Assembly (NCBI GenBank): GCA_005116895.1 | Contig: SWDO01000004.1 | Span: 62,748 to 108,670, forward strand | Source of the DNA: Nitrospira sp. | Lineage (GTDB): Bacteria; Nitrospirota; Nitrospiria; Nitrospirales; Nitrospiraceae | Length of the DNA stretch: 45,923 nucleotides | Direction: 5' to 3' | Part shown: positions 6,913-15,564 of the stretch, piece after piece | Layout: every line of letters begins with the position of its first letter | Numbering within the stretch: position 1 is the first letter of the stretch | Program-made: the position numbers and the translations under genes | The notes under the pieces: generated by a model | The model's database searches: none | Seen by the model: only the letters and a program-made list of their open reading frames with translations | Told to the model about the DNA's origin: nothing

Positions 6913-8256
6913 TTAAACTGACGGATCCAATCTGACCTCCTCCACCGTACATCGGATCTGACCCCTGGCCAAACGTGCCAGGATCTCCTCCCCGACGGAA
7001 ACCTGTCCGGCATCGCGAATGATCTGGCCGCCAGGCATCGTCTCAAGGATCCCGTACCCCCGATCCAGAATCGCGAGCGGGCTCAGCCCGTTCAATCGGC
7101 CCTGATACGCATGGATGTACTGGGCCTTCTGTTCGAGGCGATGATTCATGGCAGCGATCACACGCGATCGCAACTGTGGAACGATCAGCAGATCCCGACC
7201 CACGTGGAACGCCGGACTCTTCGATCGTAGCGCTTGTGTCCATGTTTGCGCATTCACCATCGCGTGCTTGAGATGGGCGCGGACTGCTTCTCGCATGCTT
7301 GCCACCGCGCCATCCACCCGCTGAGCTTCTTTGAGAATTCGAAAACGGATGTTGCCCGTATGGGCGAGCAGAAGATCAAGTCGCTGATGCTGTTCCAGGC
7401 ATTGTGCGCTCATGGCTTGCTGACAGCGGGCGGTGAGCATGCCCAGCCGCTCAACGATCTCGGTCAACATCGGAGCAACGAGTTCGGCGGCAGCGGACGG
7501 AGTTGCAGCCCGTACGTCCGCCGCAAAGTCGGCCAGTGTCACATCGGTCTCATGCCCAACGGCCGACACAATTGGCACCCGTGACGTGGCAATGGCCCGC
7601 ACGACGAGTTCTTCGTTGAAACTCCACAGATCTTCCGATGAGCCACCACCCCGCCCGACGATGATGACGTCGACAACTCCGAGCTGATTCAATGCCTGAA
7701 TGGCGGCTGCAATCTGTTCAGCTGATCCGGCCCCCTGCACCGGTACGGGCGCGATGATAATACTCAAGGTAGGACAGCGACGGCGCAACACAGTGATCAG
7801 GTCTCGAACCGCCGCCCCGGTCGGCGAGGTCACGATTCCGACCGTCCGAGGGAATGCGGGTAGCGATTGTTTACCTTCCACATCGAAGAGCCCCTCATCC
7901 TCCAGGCGACGCTTGAGTTGCTCAAACGCCAACTGAAGAGCGCCTCGCCCCTTGGGTTCGAGATGATCAAGTATGACCTGGTACTCTCCACGAGGCTCGT
8001 AGACGGAGAGTCGCCCTTTCACGACGACCTGCAGCCCCTCCTCCAGGCCGAACCTCAACCGAACGGCCGCCGAACGGAAGATCACCGCACGAATCTGACT
8101 CGTCTGGTCCTTGAGGGTACAGTAGAGATGCCCGGACCCTGGTGCGCGCAGGTTCGAAATTTCCCCTTCAAGCCACACCTCGGCAAATTCCGTTTCGAGG
8201 GAAGCCCGAACCATGGCAGTCAGTTCCGAGACGGTGAGGACTTGTCTCGATGTCAA
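6913..8256 (-). CDS. xseA: Exodeoxyribonuclease VII large subunit
   Basis: XseA has an N-terminal OB fold (LTVSELTAMVRASL through WLEGEISNLRAPGSGHLY) and the central nuclease domain with FPRTVGIVTSPTGAAVRDL, IIVGRGGGSSEDLW and SAVGHETDVTLADF, followed by coiled coil and a C-terminal LSPLAILDRGYGIL segment. The frame stays open to a TTG at 8373, but those extra 39 codons run into a dispersed repeat (8318-8490), and the protein family begins about where the TTG at 8256 would start. I therefore place the start near 8256, giving 447 residues against about 450 in the family. A GGAGAGG at about 8300 lacks a normal start codon at usual spacing, so the exact start is unsettled. Confidence 0.9.
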   Translation of the reverse strand: MTSRQVLTVSELTAMVRASLETEFAEVWLEGEISNLRAPGSGHLYCTLKDQTSQIRAVIFRSAAVRLRFGLEEGLQVVVKGRLSVYEPRGEYQVILDHLEPKGRGALQLAFEQLKRRLEDEGLFDVEGKQSLPAFPRTVGIVTSPTGAAVRDLITVLRRRCPTLSIIIAPVPVQGAGSAEQIAAAIQALNQLGVVDVIIVGRGGGSSEDLWSFNEELVVRAIATSRVPIVSAVGHETDVTLADFAADVRAATPSAAAELVAPMLTEIVERLGMLTARCQQAMSAQCLEQHQRLDLLLAHTGNIRFRILKEAQRVDGAVASMREAVRAHLKHAMVNAQTWTQALRSKSPAFHVGRDLLIVPQLRSRVIAAMNHRLEQKAQYIHAYQGRLNGLSPLAILDRGYGILETMPGGQIIRDAGQVSVGEEILARLARGQIRCTVEEVRLDPSV

Positions 8257-8317
8257 CTCGGATCCAAAAAGGGGCGGGCGAGAGTACGTAGTCGTGAGTC
8301 CTCTCCTTTGAAGCTCG

Positions 8318-8490
8318 CCGGCAGGCTGTTCACAAAGTCTGTCTAGCAAGGCCGCAGCAAGCAAAAGACTCAAGCGTATGCTGTTTTCACCCGCCCACCC
8401 ATCGCCTGTGCGAACAGACGTTTGCCCAGGTGGTACGCTGAGGCCTTGAGCGGTGCGAAAACGCCAACGGCGGATTTTTCAACAGCCTGC
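8318..8490. repeat. Dispersed palindromic repeat element (MITE/REP-like)
   Basis: The element is bounded by GCAGGCTGTT at 8321-8330 and its inverse AACAGCCTGC at 8481-8490, with partly matching sequence further in (CACAAAGTCTG against CGGATTTTTC). The interior contains the CAGCAAGGCCGCAGCAAGC block. From memory this ending, TTTTTCAACAGCCTGC, is recurrent in Nitrospira and other genomes as a non-coding repeat of 130-200 bp. Here it occupies the gap between xseA and ymdB, touching the ymdB stop codon at 8490 and overlapping the over-long xseA frame. Confidence 0.7.
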
Positions 8491-9269
8491 TAATCGATGC
8501 TGCGAATGCGTTCAAACGCGATCACCTTGCCCAGGCGGGGATCGAGCTCAAGCAGAACCGCACAAAATACGGACGGTCCTGATGCGACTTCAAACCGCCG
8601 TGGCATTGCGGTCAAAAACTTTTCGATCGCCAATTCTTTCTTGACTCCGATCACCGAATGGAGCGGTCCCGTCATGCCGATATCCGTGATGTACGCCGTG
8701 CCCTTCGGAAGGATTTGTTCATCGGCCGTCTGCACATGCGTATGCGTCCCGACGACAGCGACCACCTCCCCATCCAGAAAATGCCCCATGGCCATCTTTT
8801 CAGACGTGGCTTCCGCATGCATCTCGACGATAATCGCGGACGTCTCTCGCTTCAACCGTGACAACTCACGTTTAGCCGTCTGAAACGGGCAATCGATCGT
8901 CGGCATATAGACCCGACCCATCAGCTGTAAGATGGCCAGCCGCTCGCCGCCTGCGGTCTCGATGACGACGCTCCCATTTCCAGGAACGCCAGCCGGATAA
9001 TTCGCCGGCCGCAACAAGCGGGGCTCACGAGCAAAGTAATCGATCGCCTCTTTCTTATCCCAGGCATGATTTCCGGTGGTGATCACCGAGATGCCGGTGT
9101 CGAACAGTTCCTCGGCTAACTCCGGCGTCACCCCGAAGCCTCCTGCCAGATTTTCACCATTGGCGATGACCGCATCTATACGATGCTGCGCGACCAGCCG
9201 AGGCACCGCCCGAGCGACAGCCCGACGGCCAGGCTCCCCCATGATGTCCCCGAGACAAAGGACCTTCAT
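8490..9269 (-). CDS. ymdB: YmdB-family metallophosphoesterase
   Basis: The 259-residue protein is a YmdB/TIGR00282 phosphoesterase with binuclear metal motifs: LGDIMGEPGRRA (7-18), NGENLAGG (37-44), TTGNHAWDKKE (64-74) and GTHTHVQTADEQ (about 175-186). In Bacillus, YmdB hydrolyses 2',3'-cyclic nucleotides and affects biofilm formation and mRNA levels. The gene overlaps the stop of rny by four bases (ATGA), which is the common rny-ymdB pair and implies translational coupling. Its stop codon abuts the dispersed repeat. Confidence 0.92.
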   Translation of the reverse strand: MKVLCLGDIMGEPGRRAVARAVPRLVAQHRIDAVIANGENLAGGFGVTPELAEELFDTGISVITTGNHAWDKKEAIDYFAREPRLLRPANYPAGVPGNGSVVIETAGGERLAILQLMGRVYMPTIDCPFQTAKRELSRLKRETSAIIVEMHAEATSEKMAMGHFLDGEVVAVVGTHTHVQTADEQILPKGTAYITDIGMTGPLHSVIGVKKELAIEKFLTAMPRRFEVASGPSVFCAVLLELDPRLGKVIAFERIRSID

Positions 9270-10882
9270 TTGGCGTATTCCACGTATCGGCTTTCTCGAA
9301 TGACGGTGACCTTGATCTGTCCCGGATAGGTCAACTCCTGCTCGATCTTCTTCGCCAGTTCACGAGACAGCTGAAACGACTCGGCATCGGTGATGTCCTC
9401 TTGCCTCACAATGACGCGAATTTCACGGCCCGCTTGGATCGCGTACGCTTTCTGTACTCCCTTATGCCCGGTCGCCAGGGACTCCAGCTTTTCCAACCGC
9501 TTCACGTAAGACTCCAGCGCTTCCCGCCGCGCGCCAGGACGCGCCGCCGACAACGCTTCGGCTGCCGCCACCAACACACTCTCCGGGCAAATCGGCTCGA
9601 CCTGCTCGTGATGCGCGGCGATCGCGTTGACGATCTTCGGAGATTCGCCGTACTTCTTGGCGATCTCGGCCCCCAACATGGCATGCGGTCCCTCTTCTTC
9701 ATGGCTGACCGCCTTGCCGATGTCATGGAGCAAGGCGCCGCGCCGAGCCAGTCGGACATCGAGACCCAATTCTGACGCCATGATGCCGCAAATGTACGAG
9801 GCCTCACGGGCATGATAGAGGTTATTTTGCCCGTAGCTCGTGCGATACTTGAGACGCCCCAAGACCTTGATCAACTCAGGATGAAAGTCTGAAAGACCCA
9901 GTTCGAAAATAATTTTCTCTGCTTCTTCATACATCAGCTTGTCGATGTCGACCTTGACCTTTTCGACGATTTCTTCGATGCGCGTGGGATGGATGCGCCC
10001 ATCGTGCATCAGACGCTCCAGCGACACTTTGGCAATCTCGCGCCGCAATGGATCGAATCCAGAGATAATCACGGCTTCAGGGGTTTCGTCGATGATCAGA
10101 TCAATGCCTGTCGCCGCTTCAAGCGCACGGATATTGCGCCCTTCCCGACCGATGATTCGACCTTTCATCGCATCATTGGCGATGGGAACCACCGAGATCG
10201 TGGATTCCGCGACATAGTCACGAACGACGCGTTGAATCGAGCTGGTGATGATTTCCCGCGCCTCACGTTCGGCGTTCTCACGGGCCTCCTCAATCGTTCG
10301 CTTGGCAAGACCTACGGCATCGAGCCTCGCTTGCGATTCCATTTCGAGGATCAATTGTTTCTTGGCTTCATCGGCCGTCATCCCAGCGACCCGTTCCAGC
10401 GCGTCGCGATGTTCGCGTTCAACCTTGGCGCAAGCAGACTCTTTGACCGCCAGCCCCTCTTCTCGTTTCGCGAAATCCACCTCGCGCTTGCGTGACTCAT
10501 TTTCTCTCTTTTCGAGGGCAGCAACCTTTCCGTCAAGCCCTCCTTCTCGTTGGATCAGACGCTTCTCCACCGTCGAGAGTTCCGCAAGTTTGGTTTTCTG
10601 CTCTTGCTCGAATTCGGACTTTGCCTTGAAGACCAGATCCTTGGCTTCAAACTTGGCTTCTTTGACAACAGTCTCAGCCTCTCGTTGTGCGTTCTGCACA
10701 ACCTGCTTAGCCAAGGCTTCCGCCTCAGCCTGCTTGACGCCCATCATCCGTCGTCGCAGAAAATCAAATATCCCAGCGCCAACCACGGCCCCGAAGATCA
10801 CTGAAAGGACAATGTACACAACAGTTGCAGTAGAAATGGGAGTCACCCCCTTCTTGAAAACAATCAGATCCAATGGGCTCAA
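9266..10882 (-). CDS. rny: Ribonuclease Y
   Basis: Rny is a membrane-anchored endoribonuclease that initiates mRNA decay. Seen here are one N-terminal transmembrane helix (about 20-42), a long charged coiled coil (about 50-220), a KH domain with GRIIGREGRNIRALE, and an HD domain with RRGALLHDIGKAVSHEEEGPHAML (His-Asp metal site). The listed start is a TTG at 10882. The family usually begins just before the membrane helix, so the GTG at 10846 (sequence TPISTATVVY) is a plausible alternative giving 526 residues. It overlaps ymdB by four bases. The long leader of more than 500 bases upstream holds a structured RNA candidate. Confidence 0.94.
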   Translation of the reverse strand: MSPLDLIVFKKGVTPISTATVVYIVLSVIFGAVVGAGIFDFLRRRMMGVKQAEAEALAKQVVQNAQREAETVVKEAKFEAKDLVFKAKSEFEQEQKTKLAELSTVEKRLIQREGGLDGKVAALEKRENESRKREVDFAKREEGLAVKESACAKVEREHRDALERVAGMTADEAKKQLILEMESQARLDAVGLAKRTIEEARENAEREAREIITSSIQRVVRDYVAESTISVVPIANDAMKGRIIGREGRNIRALEAATGIDLIIDETPEAVIISGFDPLRREIAKVSLERLMHDGRIHPTRIEEIVEKVKVDIDKLMYEEAEKIIFELGLSDFHPELIKVLGRLKYRTSYGQNNLYHAREASYICGIMASELGLDVRLARRGALLHDIGKAVSHEEEGPHAMLGAEIAKKYGESPKIVNAIAAHHEQVEPICPESVLVAAAEALSAARPGARREALESYVKRLEKLESLATGHKGVQKAYAIQAGREIRVIVRQEDITDAESFQLSRELAKKIEQELTYPGQIKVTVIRESRYVEYAK

Positions 10883-10994
10883 CCTGATGCGGGGATCCCG
10901 CCTCAGACTGAACGGAATGAACGCGAATGACGATGTGAGGTGAAGAGATGGAAGAGTCTTAGGAGACCGCGAGTCGTCCCGCCTGGAACCGCAA

Positions 10995-11255
10995 GAGATT
11001 GTCAGGATACGATGCCATACTCAGGAAGTTTCTTTCTCTGCCCTTCTTCCTTAGCCGTCTGCTTTCAGACTTCAGCCAATGGAGAGAGTCAGCTATCGAA
11101 ACAAGCATGGAGGGTAGATACTCGTTCTGTCCGGCAGGTATTCGCCGGGGCGCTTCAATTTCAGAAACTGGCCGCTGGGCGCCCACATGACGTCGCCCGC
11201 GCACGACCCATACCATGAGCATCCACCGAATGAACACTTCGTATCCCATCAAGTA
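10995..11255 (-). ncRNA. Candidate structured RNA, possibly 6S RNA, downstream of zapA
   Basis: The 509-base gap between zapA and rny can fold, read on the minus strand, as one long irregular hairpin. The closing stem pairs GGATACGA (11239-11246 read in reverse) with TCGTATCC (11005-11012), extended by G-U pairs and three more pairs. Further in, CATGG...GGGT (11206-11217) pairs with ACCC...CCATG (11106-11115). The centre carries smaller GC hairpins such as CCGGC/GCCGG near 11131-11148. A rod-like fold just downstream of zapA is the usual situation of 6S RNA (ssrS), which binds sigma-70 RNA polymerase. The span of about 260 bases is long for 6S, and I could not align the conserved bubble, so identity is an inference. 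Nothing else was recognised in the gap. Confidence 0.45.
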
Positions 11256-11391
11256 AACGTTCTCTTCTGGTTTTCGTAGCACTCGTTTCCAAGCGATCAA
11301 CAATCGGCGATATCACTCTTCCCTACTCATCCACACACTCACTTATGTACACGATAACAAAGGGACTCTTTGAAAGCAAGGCGAATCTCCG

Positions 11392-11688
11392 CTATCGAAA
11401 GAGCGATGTCGGCATCTGCTCATCGATCGATTCCATCAACGTCACCATCCGCCGTTCGACATCAGCTTCCCCTTGGACCCGCTTTTTCTCGGACTCAAAC
11501 AGCTGATGAGCAAGGTTGATCGCCGTCAGCACCGCTAACTTCGAGGGGGTCGTCGTCTTCATCCCTTCCGCCAGATGTTTCATATGATCGTCGACAAAAT
11601 TGGCCAGCCGCCGGACATAGGCATCATCGCCACCTCCCGTGATCGCGTACCGTTGACCATAAATTTCAACATCAATGGTCTTAGTCAA
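11392..11688 (-). CDS. zapA: Cell division protein ZapA
   Basis: The product is 98 residues if started at the TTG at 11688, which has AGGAGG seven bases upstream; the longer frame has no such site. It shows the ZapA pattern: a short beta region (TIDVEIYGQRYAI), then YVRRLANFVDDHMKHLAEG and the helix LAVLTAINLAHQLFE, followed by a coiled coil. ZapA bundles FtsZ filaments at the division site. The start overlaps the end of the ZapB-like gene by 8 bases, so the two are translationally coupled. Confidence 0.88.
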   Translation of the reverse strand: MTKTIDVEIYGQRYAITGGGDDAYVRRLANFVDDHMKHLAEGMKTTTPSKLAVLTAINLAHQLFESEKKRVQGEADVERRMVTLMESIDEQMPTSLFR

Positions 11689-11935
11689 TGGCCACCTCCT
11701 TAGGATCTTCGACACCTTCAAGCAACTCCATCTCATTCATGACTTTTTCGATCCGCGCCTTGATATCCATCCGTTCCTTCTCCCATTGGCGACTCGTATC
11801 ATCCTGTGAAGCCAACCGCTGGCGAGCCGCCTTGAGCTCTTCCTCTAAGAGCGCATTCTTTCGCTTGTACTCTTGGACAAGCTTCACCAGGTCACGAATT
11901 CTGGTTTCCAATGCATCAAGTCGATCCAACGACAT
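11681..11935 (-). CDS. ZapB-like coiled-coil division protein
   Basis: This 84-residue protein is almost entirely predicted coiled coil, with heptads through LDALETRIRDLVKLVQEYKR, ALLEEELKAARQRLA and the KARIEKVMNEMELLEG end. Size, structure and position directly before zapA fit ZapB, which bridges ZapA-FtsZ to the chromosome-organising MatP in enterobacteria. Sequence similarity of such coiled coils is weak evidence, so the name rests on size and context. The two genes end in an 8-base overlap. Confidence 0.75.
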   Translation of the reverse strand: MSLDRLDALETRIRDLVKLVQEYKRKNALLEEELKAARQRLASQDDTSRQWEKERMDIKARIEKVMNEMELLEGVEDPKEVAID

Positions 11936-12001
11936 AATCAGCCCCTCTTCGTTATGGCCCCTACGGATTGTGGCGCACTATAAAAAGTTCACAAGATCTT
12001 G

Positions 12002-14308
12002 TCAAGAAACGACTTTTTGGATTCCAGCCAGACGCAGATATTCCTTATAGCTCCGCAAGACCCGTTTGACGTATTGCCTGGTCTCCTGATAGTGGATCAG
12101 CTCGACAAATTCATCCTCACTCCGCCCCCGATAGGTTGCCGCCCAGGTTCCCACCACAATCGGGCCGGCATTGTACGCAGCGATCGTCTGCACGATATTG
12201 CCGGAAAACTGCGTAAACAATTGCTCGACATACCGAGCCCCGATCCGGATATTTGTCTCTTGATCAAACAAATCTTCTCGGGAGAGGCTTGGAAGACGGT
12301 GCTGTTGAGCCACGGCATTGGCGGTGGCCGGCATGACCTGCATCAATCCGATCGCTCCGACACGAGAGACGGCTCTCCGATCATATTGACTCTCTTCCCG
12401 AATGATAGCCGCAACCAGAAACGGATCAACCCCGTTCGCTCCCGACATTTTGATCGTAGGAATCAATCCCGCGGGATAGGCTACGCTCCACAGTCCATCT
12501 GCGACCACTCCACCGGTTCGCTCTAACTTTTCACGGAATCGAGACCGCACCAGACGCAAGGCATGATGGTAAGCACCGACCTCATTCAACATGATGGATA
12601 ATGCCGCCAACACCTCGGAGTCACGGCTATATCGATCCGTCAACGCGCCGAGCTCTCTCGCGGCATCTTGCTCAAGACCGAGCGTTCTGAGTTCTACCGC
12701 CCGCCGGTACGCCGGGTGGAGCTCGATCTGCATCCGGCTACTTGCCTGACTGTCCTGGACCGGCGCCTGAGTGACTTCAGCAGCAGACGGAGTGGACGAG
12801 ATCGCGACGACTGAGCTTTCCTGTTTCGTCTGCCCTGGAACCGACACATCACTCTGTTCGCGTGCTAACTGGCAGTAATAGGTGTGCGGAAACCGCTGAC
12901 AGAGCAGACTAAATATCTCCTTTGACTTCACACTTTCCACATGACCGTAGGAACGCGCAATCCAATAGAGGGCTTGTGGCTCTAGATCGCTGTCCTTCAG
13001 ATCGACGATCTGCTGCCACACGCTGATCGCCTCCTGATAACGAGCCGTTCGGTACAGCACCCATCCTTCCCGCCATTGTGCTTCAGTTCGTTGAGAAGCC
13101 GGTTCTCCCAACTTGGCCACCTGCCGATACCTCGCGATTGCCTCATCGAACCGTGCCTCATCCTCCAGCCAGATCCCGGCAAATAGATTGATCTGCCCTT
13201 TCTGCTCTGGAGTGACCGTTCGCCTCGGGAGTGTCCGACAAAGATCTAAGAGCTTCTCCCCGAGTCCCTGCCTGAGATAGACCCTCGCCAACCAGACAGT
13301 GGCCTCATCCGCGCGAGGCTCTCGCTCAGCCGTCAACGCATGAAAGGTCTCGCGTGCCTGGTCGTACAGCTTTAAACGAACTTGGGCAATGCCCAATTTC
13401 AGCCTGGCCTCCCCACGGTGAGAGGAGGTCGGATCTCGCGCCAGAAACTTTTTCAGCTCCTCGATGGCCTCCGTGTGGAGCGACTGCCCTAGAAAAGCCT
13501 GAGCGCGCTCATAATACGTGTCGGGCGCCGCGGTCCATGGTACCCCGCCGATATTGCCCCCAAGCAAAGTCTCGGCTTCCTTGGCCTCTTTCGTGTGAGG
13601 AAACTTCATCCACAGCTGTTTCAGCGTTTCTTGTCCTTCCGCCAATTTATTCTCTCGGAGAGAACAAGACGCCGACCGTAACCAAGCCTGAGCGACTTGA
13701 GGATCCTTGTCATTGACATTGAGGACCTTCGCGAACCAGGACACGGCCTCGGGACAGCTAGACGCCTGATACCACGCTTCCCCGGCGCGGAGCGCGACCT
13801 GATTGAGAAGATTAGAATCGGGGACCGCTTGTGGCACCCCCTCAAACATACTGGCCGCCTCCTTGGCCTCCCCGAGACGCAGCAAGGCCTCTCCGATCCA
13901 GAATCGGATGTAATCGTCGAGCACGAGAAAATCCCGCTGGGCTGCCCGAAGGTATGGCAGACTGGCAGCGGGATTTCGATCGATCAATATCACCCCGGAC
14001 AGCAACCCGGCACGCTTGGCCCACTGCGTTCCGGGAAATCCTTCCATCACCTTTCGGAGACGTTCCAGCTTGAGCGCCACCACTTGATCTTTCGTCAGCG
14101 CCTGACCGAGTCGCTCTTTTGGCCAGGCCGCCGCCACAAAACACTCCTCCGCTGTCGTACAACCAGTGACCGTCGATTGTTCGGAGACCTCAACCTGTGC
14201 CGCATACCCGTCGTATGAGAAAACCCCTCCGAGGGCAAGCACCAGGATGGACGCGACCACAAGGCCGCAGCTATGAATAGAACGATACTTGGTGGAAATC
14301 TTCATCAT
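12002..14308 (-). CDS. Slt-type soluble lytic murein transglycosylase with TPR-like repeats
   Basis: From the Met pair at 14305-14308 the product is 768 residues with an N-terminal signal peptide (hydrophobic about 13-30, small residues before about 38). A long helical region of tetratricopeptide-like repeats (about 90-540; for example YLRAAQRDFLVLDDYIRFWIG and ALYWIARSYG) forms the superhelical ring of Slt70. The C-terminal catalytic domain holds the Glu in IIREESQYD (Glu638/639), GAIGLMQVMP and TIAAYNAGP. It cleaves the glycan strand between MurNAc and GlcNAc in the periplasm. A reading frame extends further upstream to 14518 but overlaps rlmN and lacks family similarity. It diverges from rlmN, so the roughly 135-base gap must hold both promoters. 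Confidence 0.92.
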   Translation of the reverse strand: MMKISTKYRSIHSCGLVVASILVLALGGVFSYDGYAAQVEVSEQSTVTGCTTAEECFVAAAWPKERLGQALTKDQVVALKLERLRKVMEGFPGTQWAKRAGLLSGVILIDRNPAASLPYLRAAQRDFLVLDDYIRFWIGEALLRLGEAKEAASMFEGVPQAVPDSNLLNQVALRAGEAWYQASSCPEAVSWFAKVLNVNDKDPQVAQAWLRSASCSLRENKLAEGQETLKQLWMKFPHTKEAKEAETLLGGNIGGVPWTAAPDTYYERAQAFLGQSLHTEAIEELKKFLARDPTSSHRGEARLKLGIAQVRLKLYDQARETFHALTAEREPRADEATVWLARVYLRQGLGEKLLDLCRTLPRRTVTPEQKGQINLFAGIWLEDEARFDEAIARYRQVAKLGEPASQRTEAQWREGWVLYRTARYQEAISVWQQIVDLKDSDLEPQALYWIARSYGHVESVKSKEIFSLLCQRFPHTYYCQLAREQSDVSVPGQTKQESSVVAISSTPSAAEVTQAPVQDSQASSRMQIELHPAYRRAVELRTLGLEQDAARELGALTDRYSRDSEVLAALSIMLNEVGAYHHALRLVRSRFREKLERTGGVVADGLWSVAYPAGLIPTIKMSGANGVDPFLVAAIIREESQYDRRAVSRVGAIGLMQVMPATANAVAQQHRLPSLSREDLFDQETNIRIGARYVEQLFTQFSGNIVQTIAAYNAGPIVVGTWAATYRGRSEDEFVELIHYQETRQYVKRVLRSYKEYLRLAGIQKVVS

Positions 14309-14444
14309 GATGACCTGACGACACTCATCCGAGTTCATTATATACAGAGCTGTCTGCAATGAAAGAAGTTTCCGGACCCGATGATGGGTCTGGCCGTATG
14401 CGGCATGACTTCCGCTATGATAGGCTCCTCGTGTTGAGGATGAT

Positions 14445-15545
14445 ATGGCCGACTCGCAGATAATCGCTTCCGGTATCGTGACAACGCTCTTGGGTCTCAC
14501 CGAACCCCAGATGGTCAAGTTTGTCCGCGCGCAAGACTGGCCGGACTATCGCGCACAGCAAATCTTACGATGGCTCTATCAACGGCGCGCGCGGACGCTC
14601 ACCGACATGACGGATCTCCCCATGCATGATCGCATGACGCTCTCTCCATCCACGAAGGTCGGGCGCTCGGCACAGACCACGATCTTATCGTCCCAGGACG
14701 GAACCCGCAAATTGCTCTTGATGCTCGACGATGGCCTGACGATCGAGGCCGTCCTGATTCCGGATGAGGATCGGCTGACGCTCTGCGTGTCAACTCAAGT
14801 CGGGTGTATGCTGGATTGCGGATTCTGCCTGACTGGGAGAATGGGACTGAAACGCAACCTCAAGCTTCATGAAATCATCGATCAGATCCTGACCGCGCAA
14901 GACCTGCTGAGCTCCGATGAACACATTACAAATCTCGTGTTCATGGGGATGGGAGAACCTCTGGCCAATGTGGAGAGCCTCAAGGCGGCCGTGACTGCGT
15001 TGACCAACAAACCGTGGGGTCTTGGGTGGTCGCGTAGACGCCTGACGGTGTCCACAGCGGGGTTGGCATCTCGCCTACCGGAGGTCGCGGCGCTCGGCGT
15101 GAACCTCGCCATCTCGCTCAATGCCACCACTGAAGAACAGCGACGAGCGCTGATGCCTGCCGCCAGCGAGATTGCTTCACTGAAATCACTCCTGGCTGCC
15201 TGTCGCCGCTATCCGCTCGCCCCTCGCCAACGGCTGACCTTCGAATATGTGCTGCTCGCCGACGTCAACGATCATGCGTCGGATGCCCGCCGACTGATAC
15301 AATTGCTCAGAGCCATGCGATGCAAAGTCAATTTGATTCCATTCAATGAATTTCCAGGCAGCCCTTTTCATCGCCCGTCCGAACAGGCGGTGCTTCGTTT
15401 TCAATCCATCCTCCGCGACGCCGGCCTTGATGCATTTGTTCGAAAGAGCCGAGGACAGGATGTGCTCGGCGCTTGCGGCCAACTTGGAGAACTCCCCAGC
15501 AACCGACCTTCCCTTACCTTGACACCTATTGAAACTCGTTGCTAG
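14445..15545 (+). CDS. rlmN: Dual-specificity RNA methyltransferase RlmN
   Basis: The 366-residue radical-SAM enzyme methylates C2 of A2503 in 23S rRNA and of A37 in some tRNAs. The 4Fe-4S cysteines are Cys121, Cys125 and Cys128 (CMLDCGFC). The two catalytic cysteines match Cys114 (TLCVSTQ) and Cys344 near the C-terminus (LGACGQL). FMGMGEPLANVE and the LAISLNAT strand are family hallmarks. The product is near the usual length. A GAGGA sequence precedes the ATG by five bases. It is divergent from the slt gene and followed after 19 bases by the M16 protease pair. Confidence 0.96.
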   Translation: MADSQIIASGIVTTLLGLTEPQMVKFVRAQDWPDYRAQQILRWLYQRRARTLTDMTDLPMHDRMTLSPSTKVGRSAQTTILSSQDGTRKLLLMLDDGLTIEAVLIPDEDRLTLCVSTQVGCMLDCGFCLTGRMGLKRNLKLHEIIDQILTAQDLLSSDEHITNLVFMGMGEPLANVESLKAAVTALTNKPWGLGWSRRRLTVSTAGLASRLPEVAALGVNLAISLNATTEEQRRALMPAASEIASLKSLLAACRRYPLAPRQRLTFEYVLLADVNDHASDARRLIQLLRAMRCKVNLIPFNEFPGSPFHRPSEQAVLRFQSILRDAGLDAFVRKSRGQDVLGACGQLGELPSNRPSLTLTPIETRC

Positions 15546-15564
15546 CATAGCAATCCACCCCATC

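Noticed and set aside
10959..11303. 114-residue minus-strand frame between zapA and rny
   Set aside because: It has no family similarity, no ribosome binding site, and covers the paired segments of the RNA candidate; non-coding structure explains the region better.
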